Positions 1 through 7,957 of a stretch of DNA of 22,650 nucleotides are shown here, piece after piece. Source of the DNA: Vibrio sp. (lineage in GTDB: Bacteria > Pseudomonadota > Gammaproteobacteria > Enterobacterales > Vibrionaceae); NCBI GenBank assembly GCA_007124475.1, contig SLFB01000158.1, positions 1 to 22,650 of the forward strand. Reading direction: 5' to 3'. The translations under genes and the position numbers were made by a program. Position 1 is the first letter of the stretch. Every line of letters begins with the position of its first letter. The notes under the pieces are model-generated. The model did not search any database. It saw only the letters and a list, made by a program, of their open reading frames with translations, and was not told the origin of the DNA.

Positions 1-2
1 AA

Positions 3-2486
3 CAAGATTTAGAGTTAACCACGCTACTCAAAGGGCAACTTTGGCTAGTAGCCAGTGATGACGATGGTGTTATTCTCACCACTCAAGTGCAACCCGCCAG
101 TGCCTTGGATGCTCTCTATGCCGATGAAGCTGTCAAGTTACCATACGGCGCACTAACGAATGGCAATACAACCACTTTCCGGCTCTGGGCGCCCACCGCT
201 CAATCCGTCAAACTGATCCCTTATGGTGCTGATAAAAAAGCCCAAACGCCTATAGCAATGGAATTTGATGCTAAATCAGGCAGTTGGTCAGTAGAAGAGA
301 CAGCGCTAAAGCATGGCGATTTTTATCGCTATCAAGTAACGGTTTATCATCCAGCCACCGATAAAGTGGAAAACTATGAAGTGACAGACCCGTATTCACT
401 TAGCTTGGCGATGAACTCAGAATATAGCCAAGTGGTGGATCTCTATCATCCAGACCTTAAACCTGCCGGTTGGGATGACTTAAAAGCGCCTCATTCGCAA
501 GCCAACCCTGCTCAGTTTGTACTTTATGAAGCTCATGTACGCGATTTCTCTGCTTTAGATGACAGCACACCTAAAGTCCACCGTGGTAAATATACTGCTT
601 TTGCTCAATCAGATACCGTACCGGTTAAGCATCTACAAAAATTGGCAAAATCAGGAGTCACCCACCTACACCTACTGCCGGTGTTTGATATTGCTACCAT
701 TAATGAAGATCCAACTAAAGTGGCCGATATTGATCAGCCATTTACCAAACTGTGTCAATTACAGCCCGCGGTGAAAAACGACGATGATTTTGGCCGTTAT
801 TGTAGCGGTAACATGACCATTTCGGCAGTATTCCATCAGTTAAAAGGCGATGACAATAAACAAAACCCTGTGGTGCAACGCCTCAATGGCTTTGTGCGCG
901 ATGTCGATAGCTTTAACTGGGGTTATGATCCTTTCCACTTTACCGTTCCCGAAGGCTCTTACTCCACCAACCCTGATGGTGCAACGCGGATTAAAGAGTT
1001 CCGTGAGATGGTGATGGCGGTGAAACAAGACATTGGCATGAACGTGGTGATCGACGTTGCCTATAACCACACCAATGAAGCTGGCGTCTCAGATAAATCC
1101 GTGCTCGATAAAATTGTCCCTTGGTATTACCAACGCTTGAACGAGTTTTCTGGTCAAGTAGAAACTTCAACTTGTTGCTCGAATACCGCGCCAGAAAATC
1201 GGATGTTTGCGAAATTGATTGATGATTCGATTTATACCTGGACCAAGGCATACAAAATTGATGCCTTCCGTTGGGATTTAATGGGCCATCACCCACTTGA
1301 GCAAATTCTAGACTCTTTCCAAATAGCGCAAAAAGCCAACCCTGAGGTCTACTTCTATGGTGAAGGTTGGAACTTTGGTGAAGTGGCAAATGATCGTCAA
1401 TTCAAACAAGCGACGCAGCTTAACTTAGCCGGTACGGGGATAGGCTCATTCTCCGATCGCCTACGGGATGCTGTGCGTGGCGGCGGCCCGTTTGATAGTC
1501 AAGAACTCCTACGTAGTAACCAAGGCTTTGGTAATGGTATCCATGTTCTGCCTAATAACCGAACCCCAAGCGATCACAGTGCCACCGCGCTACATTTGGC
1601 GGATATTGTGCGAGTTGGTATGGCTGGTAATTTAAAAGATTTTACATTTACCGATAGCAAAGACCAACTAATCAAGGGTTTTGACCTCAACTACAACGGC
1701 CAGCCCACAGGCTATGCGCAAGATGCCTGGGAAATCCAGAACTACGTTTCCAAACATGATAATCAAACTTTATGGGATAATAACCAGTTCAAGGCTGCCT
1801 ATGGTGTTACCACCGCCGATCGCGTGCGCATGCAGGCAGTGAGCTTATCCACGGCGATATTAGGTCAAGGGGTACCGTTTATTCATATGGGTAGCGAGAT
1901 CTTGCGCTCTAAATCGATGCAGCGTGACTCTTACGACTCTGGAGATTGGTATAACCGCGTCGACTTCACCATGGACACTCACAACTGGAATATCGGTTTA
2001 CCTCGTGAAGATAAAGATGGCGAAAACTGGAAGATAATTGAAGACGTGATAACCAGAGCAGGTACTGAAGCTCAGCCAGATAAAGCCGATATGGAAACCA
2101 TGCAAGGTTATTTCCATGAGCTTGTTCAATTACGCGCTTCATCCGGCCTGTTCACCCTGGGTAAAGGGGAAACCATTATCGAAAGAGTCAAATTCCACAA
2201 CACGGGTAGTGAGCAAATTGCAGGCGTGATTATCATGAGTATGGATAATAGCGGTGAGCGTTTTGATGGTGCGATCGATGCCGAGCGCCAAGGTCTGGTG
2301 GTAGTGATTAATGCCTCTCCAAAACCTTTAGCAAACTTTGCCAACTTTGACGCTACCGGCTATCAGCAGCACAGCATTCAGCAACACGCTGGCGAGAACT
2401 CGATTGGCGCAGGAGCCAGTGTCAATAACGGTAAGCTATCGGTTCCGGCTTGGTCGGTGGCGGTGTTTGAGAAACCCATCAACTGA
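3..2486 (+). CDS. pulA: Pullulanase (GH13 debranching enzyme), 5' end outside the window
   Basis: Hydrolyses alpha-1,6 branch links in pullulan, starch or glycogen-type glucans. The reading frame is open from base 3, and the residues before the first GTG (87) still look like pullulanase, so the gene starts upstream and any signal peptide or lipobox is not visible. Numbering from the codon at 87: a CBM48-like beta domain lies near 18-110 (FRLWAPTAQSV). The GH13 barrel follows with region I (DVAYNHTN, 323-330), region II (FRWDLMGHH, nucleophile D397), region III (YFYGEGW, acid/base E426) and region IV (SKHDN, D558). The stretch NWGYDPFHFTVPEGSY and the CC pair in STCCSN are typical of pullulanases. 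The C-terminal beta domain ends in VPAWSVAVFEKP, as in bacterial pullulanases. All catalytic residues are present. Related enzymes are secreted, often as type II-secreted lipoproteins, which cannot be judged here. A strong terminator follows at 2549-2583. Confidence 0.93.
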   Translation, partial: QDLELTTLLKGQLWLVASDDDGVILTTQVQPASALDALYADEAVKLPYGALTNGNTTTFRLWAPTAQSVKLIPYGADKKAQTPIAMEFDAKSGSWSVEETALKHGDFYRYQVTVYHPATDKVENYEVTDPYSLSLAMNSEYSQVVDLYHPDLKPAGWDDLKAPHSQANPAQFVLYEAHVRDFSALDDSTPKVHRGKYTAFAQSDTVPVKHLQKLAKSGVTHLHLLPVFDIATINEDPTKVADIDQPFTKLCQLQPAVKNDDDFGRYCSGNMTISAVFHQLKGDDNKQNPVVQRLNGFVRDVDSFNWGYDPFHFTVPEGSYSTNPDGATRIKEFREMVMAVKQDIGMNVVIDVAYNHTNEAGVSDKSVLDKIVPWYYQRLNEFSGQVETSTCCSNTAPENRMFAKLIDDSIYTWTKAYKIDAFRWDLMGHHPLEQILDSFQIAQKANPEVYFYGEGWNFGEVANDRQFKQATQLNLAGTGIGSFSDRLRDAVRGGGPFDSQELLRSNQGFGNGIHVLPNNRTPSDHSATALHLADIVRVGMAGNLKDFTFTDSKDQLIKGFDLNYNGQPTGYAQDAWEIQNYVSKHDNQTLWDNNQFKAAYGVTTADRVRMQAVSLSTAILGQGVPFIHMGSEILRSKSMQRDSYDSGDWYNRVDFTMDTHNWNIGLPREDKDGENWKIIEDVITRAGTEAQPDKADMETMQGYFHELVQLRASSGLFTLGKGETIIERVKFHNTGSEQIAGVIIMSMDNSGERFDGAIDAERQGLVVVINASPKPLANFANFDATGYQQHSIQQHAGENSIGAGASVNNGKLSVPAWSVAVFEKPIN

Positions 2487-2520
2487 GAGACTTAAACAAC
2501 ATCGAGTTGATCCATGAAAT

Positions 2521-2542
2521 AAGCGTAGCGATCGCTACGCTT
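2521..2542. repeat. 22-bp perfect palindrome after pulA
   Basis: Each 11-base half reads AAGCGTAGCGA and its exact complement follows with no spacer. It lies 34 bases after the pulA stop and just before the terminator hairpin. Both elements begin with AAGCGT. In RNA it would fold as a tight hairpin, and as DNA it could be a symmetric protein site. No function is known to me. Confidence 0.8.
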
Positions 2543-2548
2543 ACCATT

Positions 2549-2583
2549 AAGCGTCAAGTGGTTATCGACTTGACGCTTTTTTT
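2549..2583 (+). terminator. Rho-independent terminator of pulA
   Basis: An 11-bp perfect stem (AAGCGTCAAGT at 2549-2559 with ACTTGACGCTT at 2568-2578) has an 8-base loop and continues into a run of T. It ends pulA transcription about 60 bases after the stop codon and insulates crbR. Confidence 0.9.
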
Positions 2584-2706
2584 GTTAAACCGCATTTTGA
2601 TGACGAAAAAGGCGATACAGTTCAGAGTTTGAGTGGTTAACGGTTGTAGCAAAGCAGAATCAAGACAATACTTTATGTAACCAAATGTTCAAAAGTAGTT
2701 AACATC

Positions 2707-3336
2707 ATGGACGCAACCTACACCATTATTATTGCTGACGATCATCCTTTATTTCGTAATGCATTGTTTCAATCGATTCATATGGCAATCAGCGGTGCGA
2801 AGCTATTGGAAGCGGATTCACTGGATGGATTACTGACTTTACTGTCTCAGCAATCGGAGCCAGACTTACTGCTGTTGGATTTAAAAATGCCCGGAGCTAA
2901 TGGCATGTCAGGCTTAATTCAATTGCGCGCGCTCTACCCAGAACTACCGATTGTGGTGGTGTCGGCGAGTGAAGAGTCGGCTATCGTGACACAAGTAAAA
3001 CACCATGGTGCATTTGGTTTTATCCCTAAATCCAGCGATATGCGCAGTTTAATTAGTGCTCTCAATCAGGTACTGAGTGGTGAGCCCTATTTCCCACCGG
3101 GTTCGATTCAACCTGGAGTTGAGCATGATGATTTAGCAGAAAAAATCGCCACTCTCACCCCTCAGCAATATAAAGTGCTCGGTATGTTATCAGATGGTTT
3201 GCTCAACAAACAAATTGCCTACGAACTCAATGTCTCCGAAGCGACCATCAAAGCGCATATGACCGCCATTTTTCGTAAACTCAACGTCACCAATCGCACT
3301 CAGGCCGTCATTTTACTGAAGCAATTAGATAGTTAA
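2707..3336 (+). CDS. crbR: LuxR/NarL-type response regulator, CrbR-like acetate regulator
   Basis: Two-component response regulator of 209 aa. The N-terminal receiver domain (about 5-125) has the acidic pair D11/D12, phospho-acceptor D58 in LLLLDLKMPG, S86 in the Thr/Ser position and K108. The C-terminal LuxR-type helix-turn-helix (about 147-207) reads LTPQQYKVLGMLSDGLLNKQIA, then VSEATIKAHM. Placement next to nhaP2 matches V. cholerae VC2702, named CrbR, which with the sensor kinase CrbS activates acs (acetyl-CoA synthetase) in the acetate switch; this name rests on family and synteny. The CrbS kinase is not in the window, and in V. cholerae it is also encoded elsewhere. The ATG at 2707 gives a complete receiver domain, though the ribosome binding site before it is weak. 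The gene has its own transcription unit after the pulA terminator and faces nhaP2. Confidence 0.85.
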   Translation: MDATYTIIIADDHPLFRNALFQSIHMAISGAKLLEADSLDGLLTLLSQQSEPDLLLLDLKMPGANGMSGLIQLRALYPELPIVVVSASEESAIVTQVKHHGAFGFIPKSSDMRSLISALNQVLSGEPYFPPGSIQPGVEHDDLAEKIATLTPQQYKVLGMLSDGLLNKQIAYELNVSEATIKAHMTAIFRKLNVTNRTQAVILLKQLDS

Positions 3337-3358
3337 GTCAGTGACAAAATAGACCCTT

Positions 3359-3394
3359 GCTACTGGAAGCCGCTGAGCTACTGGAAGCCGCTGA
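3359..3394. repeat. 18-bp perfect tandem duplication
   Basis: Two identical 18-base units (GCTACTGGAAGCCGCTGA) lie head to tail at 3359-3376 and 3377-3394 in the 89-bp space between the converging crbR and nhaP2 genes. The sequence AGCCG in the second copy can pair weakly with CGGCT at 3406-3410, but there is no T-run, so no clear terminator for either gene is seen. Confidence 0.85.
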
Positions 3395-3425
3395 AGTGTT
3401 GGCGACGGCTCACATAACGAGGCAG

Positions 3426-5165
3426 TTAATCTTCAGCTGAGCTCTCTTCTGCCGGTAACCGCAGGCCAACCTTAGTCACTTGCCAATCGACGACATCAGC
3501 CACCACCCACTGTAAACCATACCACTCAAAATAGTCGCCTAATACTGGACTGCTTCCTAGCTGCTCGGCAACCAGCTCTTTCAAGGTTAAATCGGCCGAC
3601 TGCTCACCTAAATCTAAACCGTATAACAGCGCAACATCCGCCAGCTTGGTATGAATATCCAAGAAGAAGTCACCAAAGAAGCGGGCCAACGAGGCTCTTT
3701 CTGGCGCTTCACTAAAGAGCTGGCTTAAGGCAGACAGGTCATTTTCTTGCCCTAAAACGCAGAGAACATCCGCTTCCTGTAACTGAGTATCTCCGGATGG
3801 ATGAAGTAATTGCTGCTCGCGAAACACAGCGACAATGCGTGTCCCAGATGGCATAAACAGGTTGCGTAGCGGCTCACCAATACACCATTTATCTTCTTTC
3901 AAGCGATAAACAAACAACTCCCACGGGCTAGCGGGGAATATTTCCAATCCGGTCCGATAAATAGGTTCAGGTTTAGGAGGCAGTTCAACCTTGGCTAGAC
4001 TCATGGCTTTGGTTAACGTTCCCCCTTGCACTATCAATGAGACCATCACCACGAAAAACGCGAGGTTAAAATACAATTGCGCTTGTGGTAACCCCGCCAT
4101 CATAGGAAATACCGCTAGTATGATCGGCACCGCACCACGTAAACCAACCCAAGAGACAAACCATTTTTCACGAGCAGTAAAGCTTTTAAAGGGCAGTAAG
4201 CTTATCCAGACCGAGAGTGGTCGCGCAAAAACAATCATCCCAAATGCGAGGGCCAACCCCGGCAGAGCAATATCAATCAAGTTGGTCGGCGTAACCAATA
4301 AGCCCAAGACTAAGAACATGGCAATTTGCGCCAACCAAGTCATGCCATCCAAAACATTTAAAATCGATTGGCGGCTTCGAGTTGGCCGATTGCCAAGTAA
4401 TAGACCAACCAAGTAAATCGATAAAATGCCGCTACCCCCTAACGCATTCGATAGCGCGAAAATAATCAAACCACCACTGACGGTTAAAATCGAATATAGC
4501 CCTTCTGGAAGTTGAGTATGATTAATCAACTTCCACAATAGCCAGCCACCGAGTAAGCCCATTAGCGCGCCCACACCAAATTGTTGGACAAAACTGAGCG
4601 CTAAAAACCCTGCACTTAAGTCGACACCTTGAGTACCCAGCACCGCAATCAATGTTACGGTGAGAAATATGGCCATGGGGTCGTTAGTACCGGATTCTAT
4701 CTCCAAGGTAGCACCGACCCGTTCATTTAAGCTGCGGCCTTTCAGTAACGAAAAAACCGCTGCCGCATCGGTAGAGCCAACGATGGCGCCAACTAACATC
4801 CCCTGCAATAAGGTCAGATCAAATAGCCACATGGCCAATAAACCGGTAAGCGTGGTGGTAATCGCCACCCCAAAAGTGGCAAGGGAGATTGACGGCCACA
4901 AAGCCACGCGAAAACTGGCCACCCGAGTGCGCATACCACCATCGAGCAAAATAATCGCTAACGCCAAGTTACTCACTAAATACGCTAAAGGATAATTATC
5001 AAAGACAATTCCCCCCAAACCATCTTCTCCCGCTAGCATACCAACTGCCAGGAAAACCAATAAGATAGGGATGCCTAACTTAGACGAGACAGGGCTCAGG
5101 AGTACGCTCAATGCGATTAATAGTGCACCGATAAGAAAAAAACTATTTATGGTTATTGCGTCCAC
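3426..5165 (-). CDS. nhaP2: K+/H+ antiporter of the NhaP2/CvrA family (CPA1)
   Basis: Inner-membrane cation/proton antiporter of 579 aa, expected to expel K+ (and possibly Na+) in exchange for H+ and so help with cytoplasmic pH and K+ at high external K+. The first ~390 residues are a chain of hydrophobic segments with the CPA1 signatures GSTDAAAVFSLL (T132-D133) and ESGTNDPMAIF (N161-D162). These pairs lie where V. cholerae NhaP2 has its ion-path residues, as I recall them. A cytoplasmic tail follows: an RCK_C/TrkA_C-like domain (about 400-480) and a CorC/HlyC-like domain (about 490-570), usual for this subfamily. The start is GTG at 5165-5163, with AGGAGG at 5175-5170 four bases upstream deciding the choice. 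It is divergent from the symporter operon and convergent with crbR. Confidence 0.93.
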   Translation of the reverse strand: MDAITINSFFLIGALLIALSVLLSPVSSKLGIPILLVFLAVGMLAGEDGLGGIVFDNYPLAYLVSNLALAIILLDGGMRTRVASFRVALWPSISLATFGVAITTTLTGLLAMWLFDLTLLQGMLVGAIVGSTDAAAVFSLLKGRSLNERVGATLEIESGTNDPMAIFLTVTLIAVLGTQGVDLSAGFLALSFVQQFGVGALMGLLGGWLLWKLINHTQLPEGLYSILTVSGGLIIFALSNALGGSGILSIYLVGLLLGNRPTRSRQSILNVLDGMTWLAQIAMFLVLGLLVTPTNLIDIALPGLALAFGMIVFARPLSVWISLLPFKSFTAREKWFVSWVGLRGAVPIILAVFPMMAGLPQAQLYFNLAFFVVMVSLIVQGGTLTKAMSLAKVELPPKPEPIYRTGLEIFPASPWELFVYRLKEDKWCIGEPLRNLFMPSGTRIVAVFREQQLLHPSGDTQLQEADVLCVLGQENDLSALSQLFSEAPERASLARFFGDFFLDIHTKLADVALLYGLDLGEQSADLTLKELVAEQLGSSPVLGDYFEWYGLQWVVADVVDWQVTKVGLRLPAEESSAED

Positions 5166-5221
5166 GGATCCTCCTGTTACAGCCTAACAACGTTTCTAGC
5201 TTATGTTATCAATATGACAGT

Positions 5222-5262
5222 GTGCACTATTTTATTGCACTTAAACGACAAGTTTATGTAAA
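5222..5262 (-). promoter_or_regulatory. Possible nhaP2 promoter with small inverted repeat
   Basis: On the minus strand TTTACA (5262-5257) is followed after 17 bases by TGCAAT (5239-5234), a weak sigma-70-like pair about 70 bases before the nhaP2 start. GTGCA (5222-5226) and TGCAC (5236-5240) form an inverted repeat with a 9-base spacer over the -10 side. Both assignments are tentative. Confidence 0.3.
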
Positions 5263-5612
5263 CAAATAAAATTACCGTCTGTTACTTGCTCATTTACCCT
5301 CAAACCACTTGGTGTTGCGGGTAGGAAGGGAATATTCATGTATTATTCGCTAACGCTTATTATACCTTTGGCTAACATTCACCCAACTCAAGCCCACCTC
5401 TTACTAAAAAACAATAAAAATCAGATAAATACAGACAAACAGCTTAAAATCACCGGTCAATTGACAAGGGTTTTCATTTCCATAGGTATAGACAGATTAT
5501 GTAATGGGAGGCTGAACCAACATGGCTAATTATCCTGCGACTGCAAATTAGCAAGAGAAAAACACACCTCTGTAATCCTTACCCAAATACTCTATAAATA
5601 GACCTACCCCTC

Positions 5613-5635
5613 TTTGTTAACAGTATTTTAACAAA
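5613..5635. promoter_or_regulatory. Inverted repeat, candidate operator upstream of the symporter operon
   Basis: TTTGTTAA (5613-5620) and TTAACAAA (5628-5635) are perfect 8-base inverted arms around a 7-base spacer. Centre-to-centre spacing of 15 bases and the A/T-rich arms suit a dimeric regulator. It lies about 225 bases before the DUF4212 start. The regulator is unknown; CrbR is an obvious candidate by location only. Confidence 0.4.
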
Positions 5636-5693
5636 CAACAAGGTAAGGTAACGCTGCCATTCAAAACAAATCAGTATCCAGTCAGTGATTCAA

Positions 5694-5744
5694 AAGCAAG
5701 CATTCTGCGCCCTTCAACGCGGCGCTTTGATGCTAACTTTGCTT
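5694..5744 (+). promoter_or_regulatory. Long imperfect hairpin in the putative symporter leader
   Basis: Three nested pairs of arms can fold: AAGCAA (5694-5699) with TTGCTT (5739-5744), GCAT (5700-5703) with ATGC (5730-5733), and GCGCC (5707-5711) with GGCGC (5721-5725). The internal loops are 3-5 nt. The apex is not followed by a proper T-run, so it is more likely leader structure than a terminator. Confidence 0.4.
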
Positions 5745-5772
5745 ATCAATCACCATGTTATGGATGACCTCT

Positions 5773-5789
5773 GACCTTCGACTAAGGTC
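5773..5789 (+). promoter_or_regulatory. Small hairpin in the symporter leader
   Basis: GACCTT (5773-5778) and AAGGTC (5784-5789) form a 6-bp stem with loop CGACT, about 70 bases before the DUF4212 start codon. No T-run follows. Confidence 0.35.
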
Positions 5790-5860
5790 GGCTAGCGTCC
5801 TGCCTTACGACTGCTAAATTAAAATTGCTCAATAATAAATACATGGAAGAGGACACCACT

Positions 5861-6121
5861 ATGGCCGATCATGACAAGAACGCCGCCGCCTACTGGAGCG
5901 CTAACCTGCGCTACATCACAATCAGCCTATTCGTTTGGGCCTTAGTCTCTTATGGATTCGCCATCTTGCTGCGACCAATGCTCGCCGGCATTCATATCGG
6001 CGGAACGGATCTGGGCTTCTGGTTTGCACAACAAGGCTCCATTATTACCTTTATCGCGATCATTTTTATCTACGCATGGAAGATGAATCAGTTAGATAAA
6101 AAATTCGGCGTAGAGGAGTAA
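5861..6121 (+). CDS. DUF4212 small subunit of a sodium:solute symporter
   Basis: Small inner-membrane protein of 86 aa, always found just before a large SSS-family symporter and regarded as its small subunit. The sequence runs from a soluble N-terminus (AAAYWSANLRY) into two hydrophobic segments (about 18-40 and 48-70), joined by a loop holding GFWFAQQGS, and ends in a charged tail (KMNQLDKKFG). AYW.NLR and the FAQQGS motif are typical of DUF4212. The chosen start is ATG 5861, with GGAAGAGGA eight bases upstream. An in-frame TTG at 5825 would add 12 residues, lacks a ribosome site and is not preferred. It ends 5 bases before the symporter start, so the two are cotranscribed. V. cholerae VC2704 is the likely counterpart. 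Confidence 0.9.
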   Translation: MADHDKNAAAYWSANLRYITISLFVWALVSYGFAILLRPMLAGIHIGGTDLGFWFAQQGSIITFIAIIFIYAWKMNQLDKKFGVEE

Positions 6122-6126
6122 TTTGC

Positions 6127-7908
6127 ATGAGTCAATTTGCCATTAACTTACTGTTTGTTGGTGCTTCTTTTGCACTCTACATCGGTATCGCCATTTGGGC
6201 CCGCGCTGGGTCAACCAAAGAGTTTTACGTCGCTGGTGGTGGTATTAACCCGATTACTAACGGCATGGCTACCGCTGCCGATTGGATGTCAGCTGCTTCA
6301 TTTATTTCAATGGCGGGCTTACTGGCGGCCGGTGGTTATGCCAACTCTTCGTTCTTAATGGGTTGGACCGGAGGCTATGTACTGTTAGCCATGTTGCTAG
6401 CTCCCTATTTACGTAAATTTGGTAAATTTACCGTGCCTGATTTTATTGGTGATCGCTTTTACAGCAAAGGCGCTCGTATCACCGCGGTAGTGTGCTTAAT
6501 TATCATGTCTGTGACCTATGTTATCGGTCAAATGACTGGAGCTGGGGTCGCGTTCTCCCGCTTCCTTGAAGTGAGCTCTTCTACCGGGATCTGGATCGCT
6601 GCCGCGGTCGTATTTATTTACGCCGTTTTCGGTGGTATGAAAGGCATTACTTACACTCAGGTTGCCCAATATGTGGTGCTAATCATCGCCTATACCATTC
6701 CAGCAGTCTTTATTTCATTACAACTAACCAATAATCCGATCCCTATGTTTGGTATGTTCAGTACCCATACTGAATCAGGTGTACCACTGCTGGTAAAATT
6801 AAATGAAATCGTGCGTGAACTGGGTTTCCAAGATTACACCGCCGATGTCAGCAATAAACTGAATATGGTGCTGTTTACCTTATCATTAATGATAGGTACG
6901 GCCGGCTTACCACACGTTATTATCCGTTTTTTCACCGTACCGAAAGTGGCGGATGCTCGCTGGTCGGCGGGCTGGACCTTAGTGTTTATCTCCTTACTGT
7001 ATTTAACTGCCCCAGCGGTGGCTTCTATGGCGCGCTTAAATCTTCTTACCACCCTGTATCCTGATGGTCCTACTGCAGCTGCACTTGATTATGCTGAGCG
7101 TCCTGATTGGATTAAAACGTGGGAACAAACGGGTTTAATCCGCTGGGATGATAAAAACAATGATGGCCGGATCCAAATGTACAACGACAGTCCTGCTTTT
7201 GCTGAAAAAGCCGCCGAGCGTGGTTGGACCGGCAATGAGTTAACGGTGAATAATGATATTTTAGTATTAGCCAATCCAGAGATTGCTAATTTACCCAGTT
7301 GGGTTATCGGCTTAATCGCTGCTGGTGGTATTGCTGCTGCCCTGTCAACCGCTGCGGGCTTGTTACTGGCGATTTCATCTGCCATCAGCCATGACTTAAT
7401 TAAAAATATTATTAACCCAAGGATCAGTGAAAAAGGAGAAATGTTGGCCGCTAGACTATCCATGGCCGGCGCTATTTTGCTAGCCACCTATTTGGGGTTA
7501 AATCCACCAGGCTTTGCCGCGCAAGTGGTGGCGCTTGCCTTCGGTATCGCAGCCGCAACGCTATTCCCAGCATTAATGATGGGTATTTTCTCTAAGCGTA
7601 TTAATAGCGCAGGAGCCATTGCTGGCATGCTCACCGGTTTAATTGTGACTCTAGTCTACATCTTTACTTATTTGGGTTGGTTCTTTATCCCAGGTACTAA
7701 TATGCTGCCTAATACGCCGGATAGCTGGCTATTTGGCTCACTGGGTTATGGTATTTCACCGCTATCGTTCGGTGCGGTGGGTGCCATGATTAACTTTGCT
7801 GTTGCCTTTGCCGTATCCGCGGTGACCGCACCACCGCCAAAAGAAATCCAAGACTTGGTAGAAAGTGTTCGTTATCCGAAAGGCGCTGGTGTTGCAATTG
7901 ACCACTAA
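6127..7908 (+). CDS. Sodium:solute symporter large subunit, VC_2705 subfamily
   Basis: SSS-family (APC fold) secondary transporter of 593 aa with about 13 hydrophobic segments. It couples Na+ entry to uptake of a small organic solute, probably a carboxylate such as acetate, lactate or similar; the substrate is not shown by the sequence. Visible SSS features are FYVAGGGI and TAADWMSAASFISMAGL near the N-terminus, GQMTGAGVAFSRF, FTVPKVADAR and IAAALSTAAGLLLAISSAISHDL. A hydrophilic insert (about 310-385) carries DKNNDGRI (342-349), like a calcium-binding EF-hand loop. The insert makes this subfamily longer than ActP/PutP. The start ATG 6127 has GAGGAG eight bases upstream, inside the end of the DUF4212 gene. 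The operon ends at a clear terminator (7958-7987). Confidence 0.9.
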   Translation: MSQFAINLLFVGASFALYIGIAIWARAGSTKEFYVAGGGINPITNGMATAADWMSAASFISMAGLLAAGGYANSSFLMGWTGGYVLLAMLLAPYLRKFGKFTVPDFIGDRFYSKGARITAVVCLIIMSVTYVIGQMTGAGVAFSRFLEVSSSTGIWIAAAVVFIYAVFGGMKGITYTQVAQYVVLIIAYTIPAVFISLQLTNNPIPMFGMFSTHTESGVPLLVKLNEIVRELGFQDYTADVSNKLNMVLFTLSLMIGTAGLPHVIIRFFTVPKVADARWSAGWTLVFISLLYLTAPAVASMARLNLLTTLYPDGPTAAALDYAERPDWIKTWEQTGLIRWDDKNNDGRIQMYNDSPAFAEKAAERGWTGNELTVNNDILVLANPEIANLPSWVIGLIAAGGIAAALSTAAGLLLAISSAISHDLIKNIINPRISEKGEMLAARLSMAGAILLATYLGLNPPGFAAQVVALAFGIAAATLFPALMMGIFSKRINSAGAIAGMLTGLIVTLVYIFTYLGWFFIPGTNMLPNTPDSWLFGSLGYGISPLSFGAVGAMINFAVAFAVSAVTAPPPKEIQDLVESVRYPKGAGVAIDH

Positions 7909-7957
7909 TTAATCACAACCAAGGTGACAAGATTAACATTGACTCACTACTGTACAC

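Larger units (their letters stand above)
5166..5860. other. 695-bp divergent intergenic region between nhaP2 and the symporter operon
   Basis: No convincing gene is seen. The left part (to about 5270) is AT-rich and holds the likely nhaP2 promoter. The middle (5270-5570) has a 63-codon ORF at 5338-5529 with GGAAGGG before its ATG, but its product has no recognisable domain and I do not call it. The right part (5580-5800) holds three inverted repeats listed separately (5613-5635, 5694-5744, 5773-5789), likely regulatory DNA or a structured leader of the symporter mRNA. No good -35/-10 pair for the symporter operon was found. Confidence 0.6.

Noticed and set aside
991..1389. 132-codon ORF on the minus strand inside pulA
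   Set aside because: It lies opposite the conserved catalytic region of pulA, its product has no recognisable domain, and it is explained as an antisense shadow.
5338..5529. 63-codon ORF with GGAAGGG before its ATG in the nhaP2/symporter intergenic region
   Set aside because: The product has no recognisable domain and looks like translated non-coding sequence. Conservation could not be tested.
5524..5540. GG and GC pair resembling a sigma-54 -24/-12 promoter before the symporter operon
   Set aside because: Spacing is 11 bases rather than the required 10, and the flanks do not match TGGCAC and TTGCA.
5825..5860. Upstream TTG start for the DUF4212 gene
   Set aside because: No ribosome site, and the extra residues are unlike the family; ATG 5861 has GGAAGAGGA at 8 bases.
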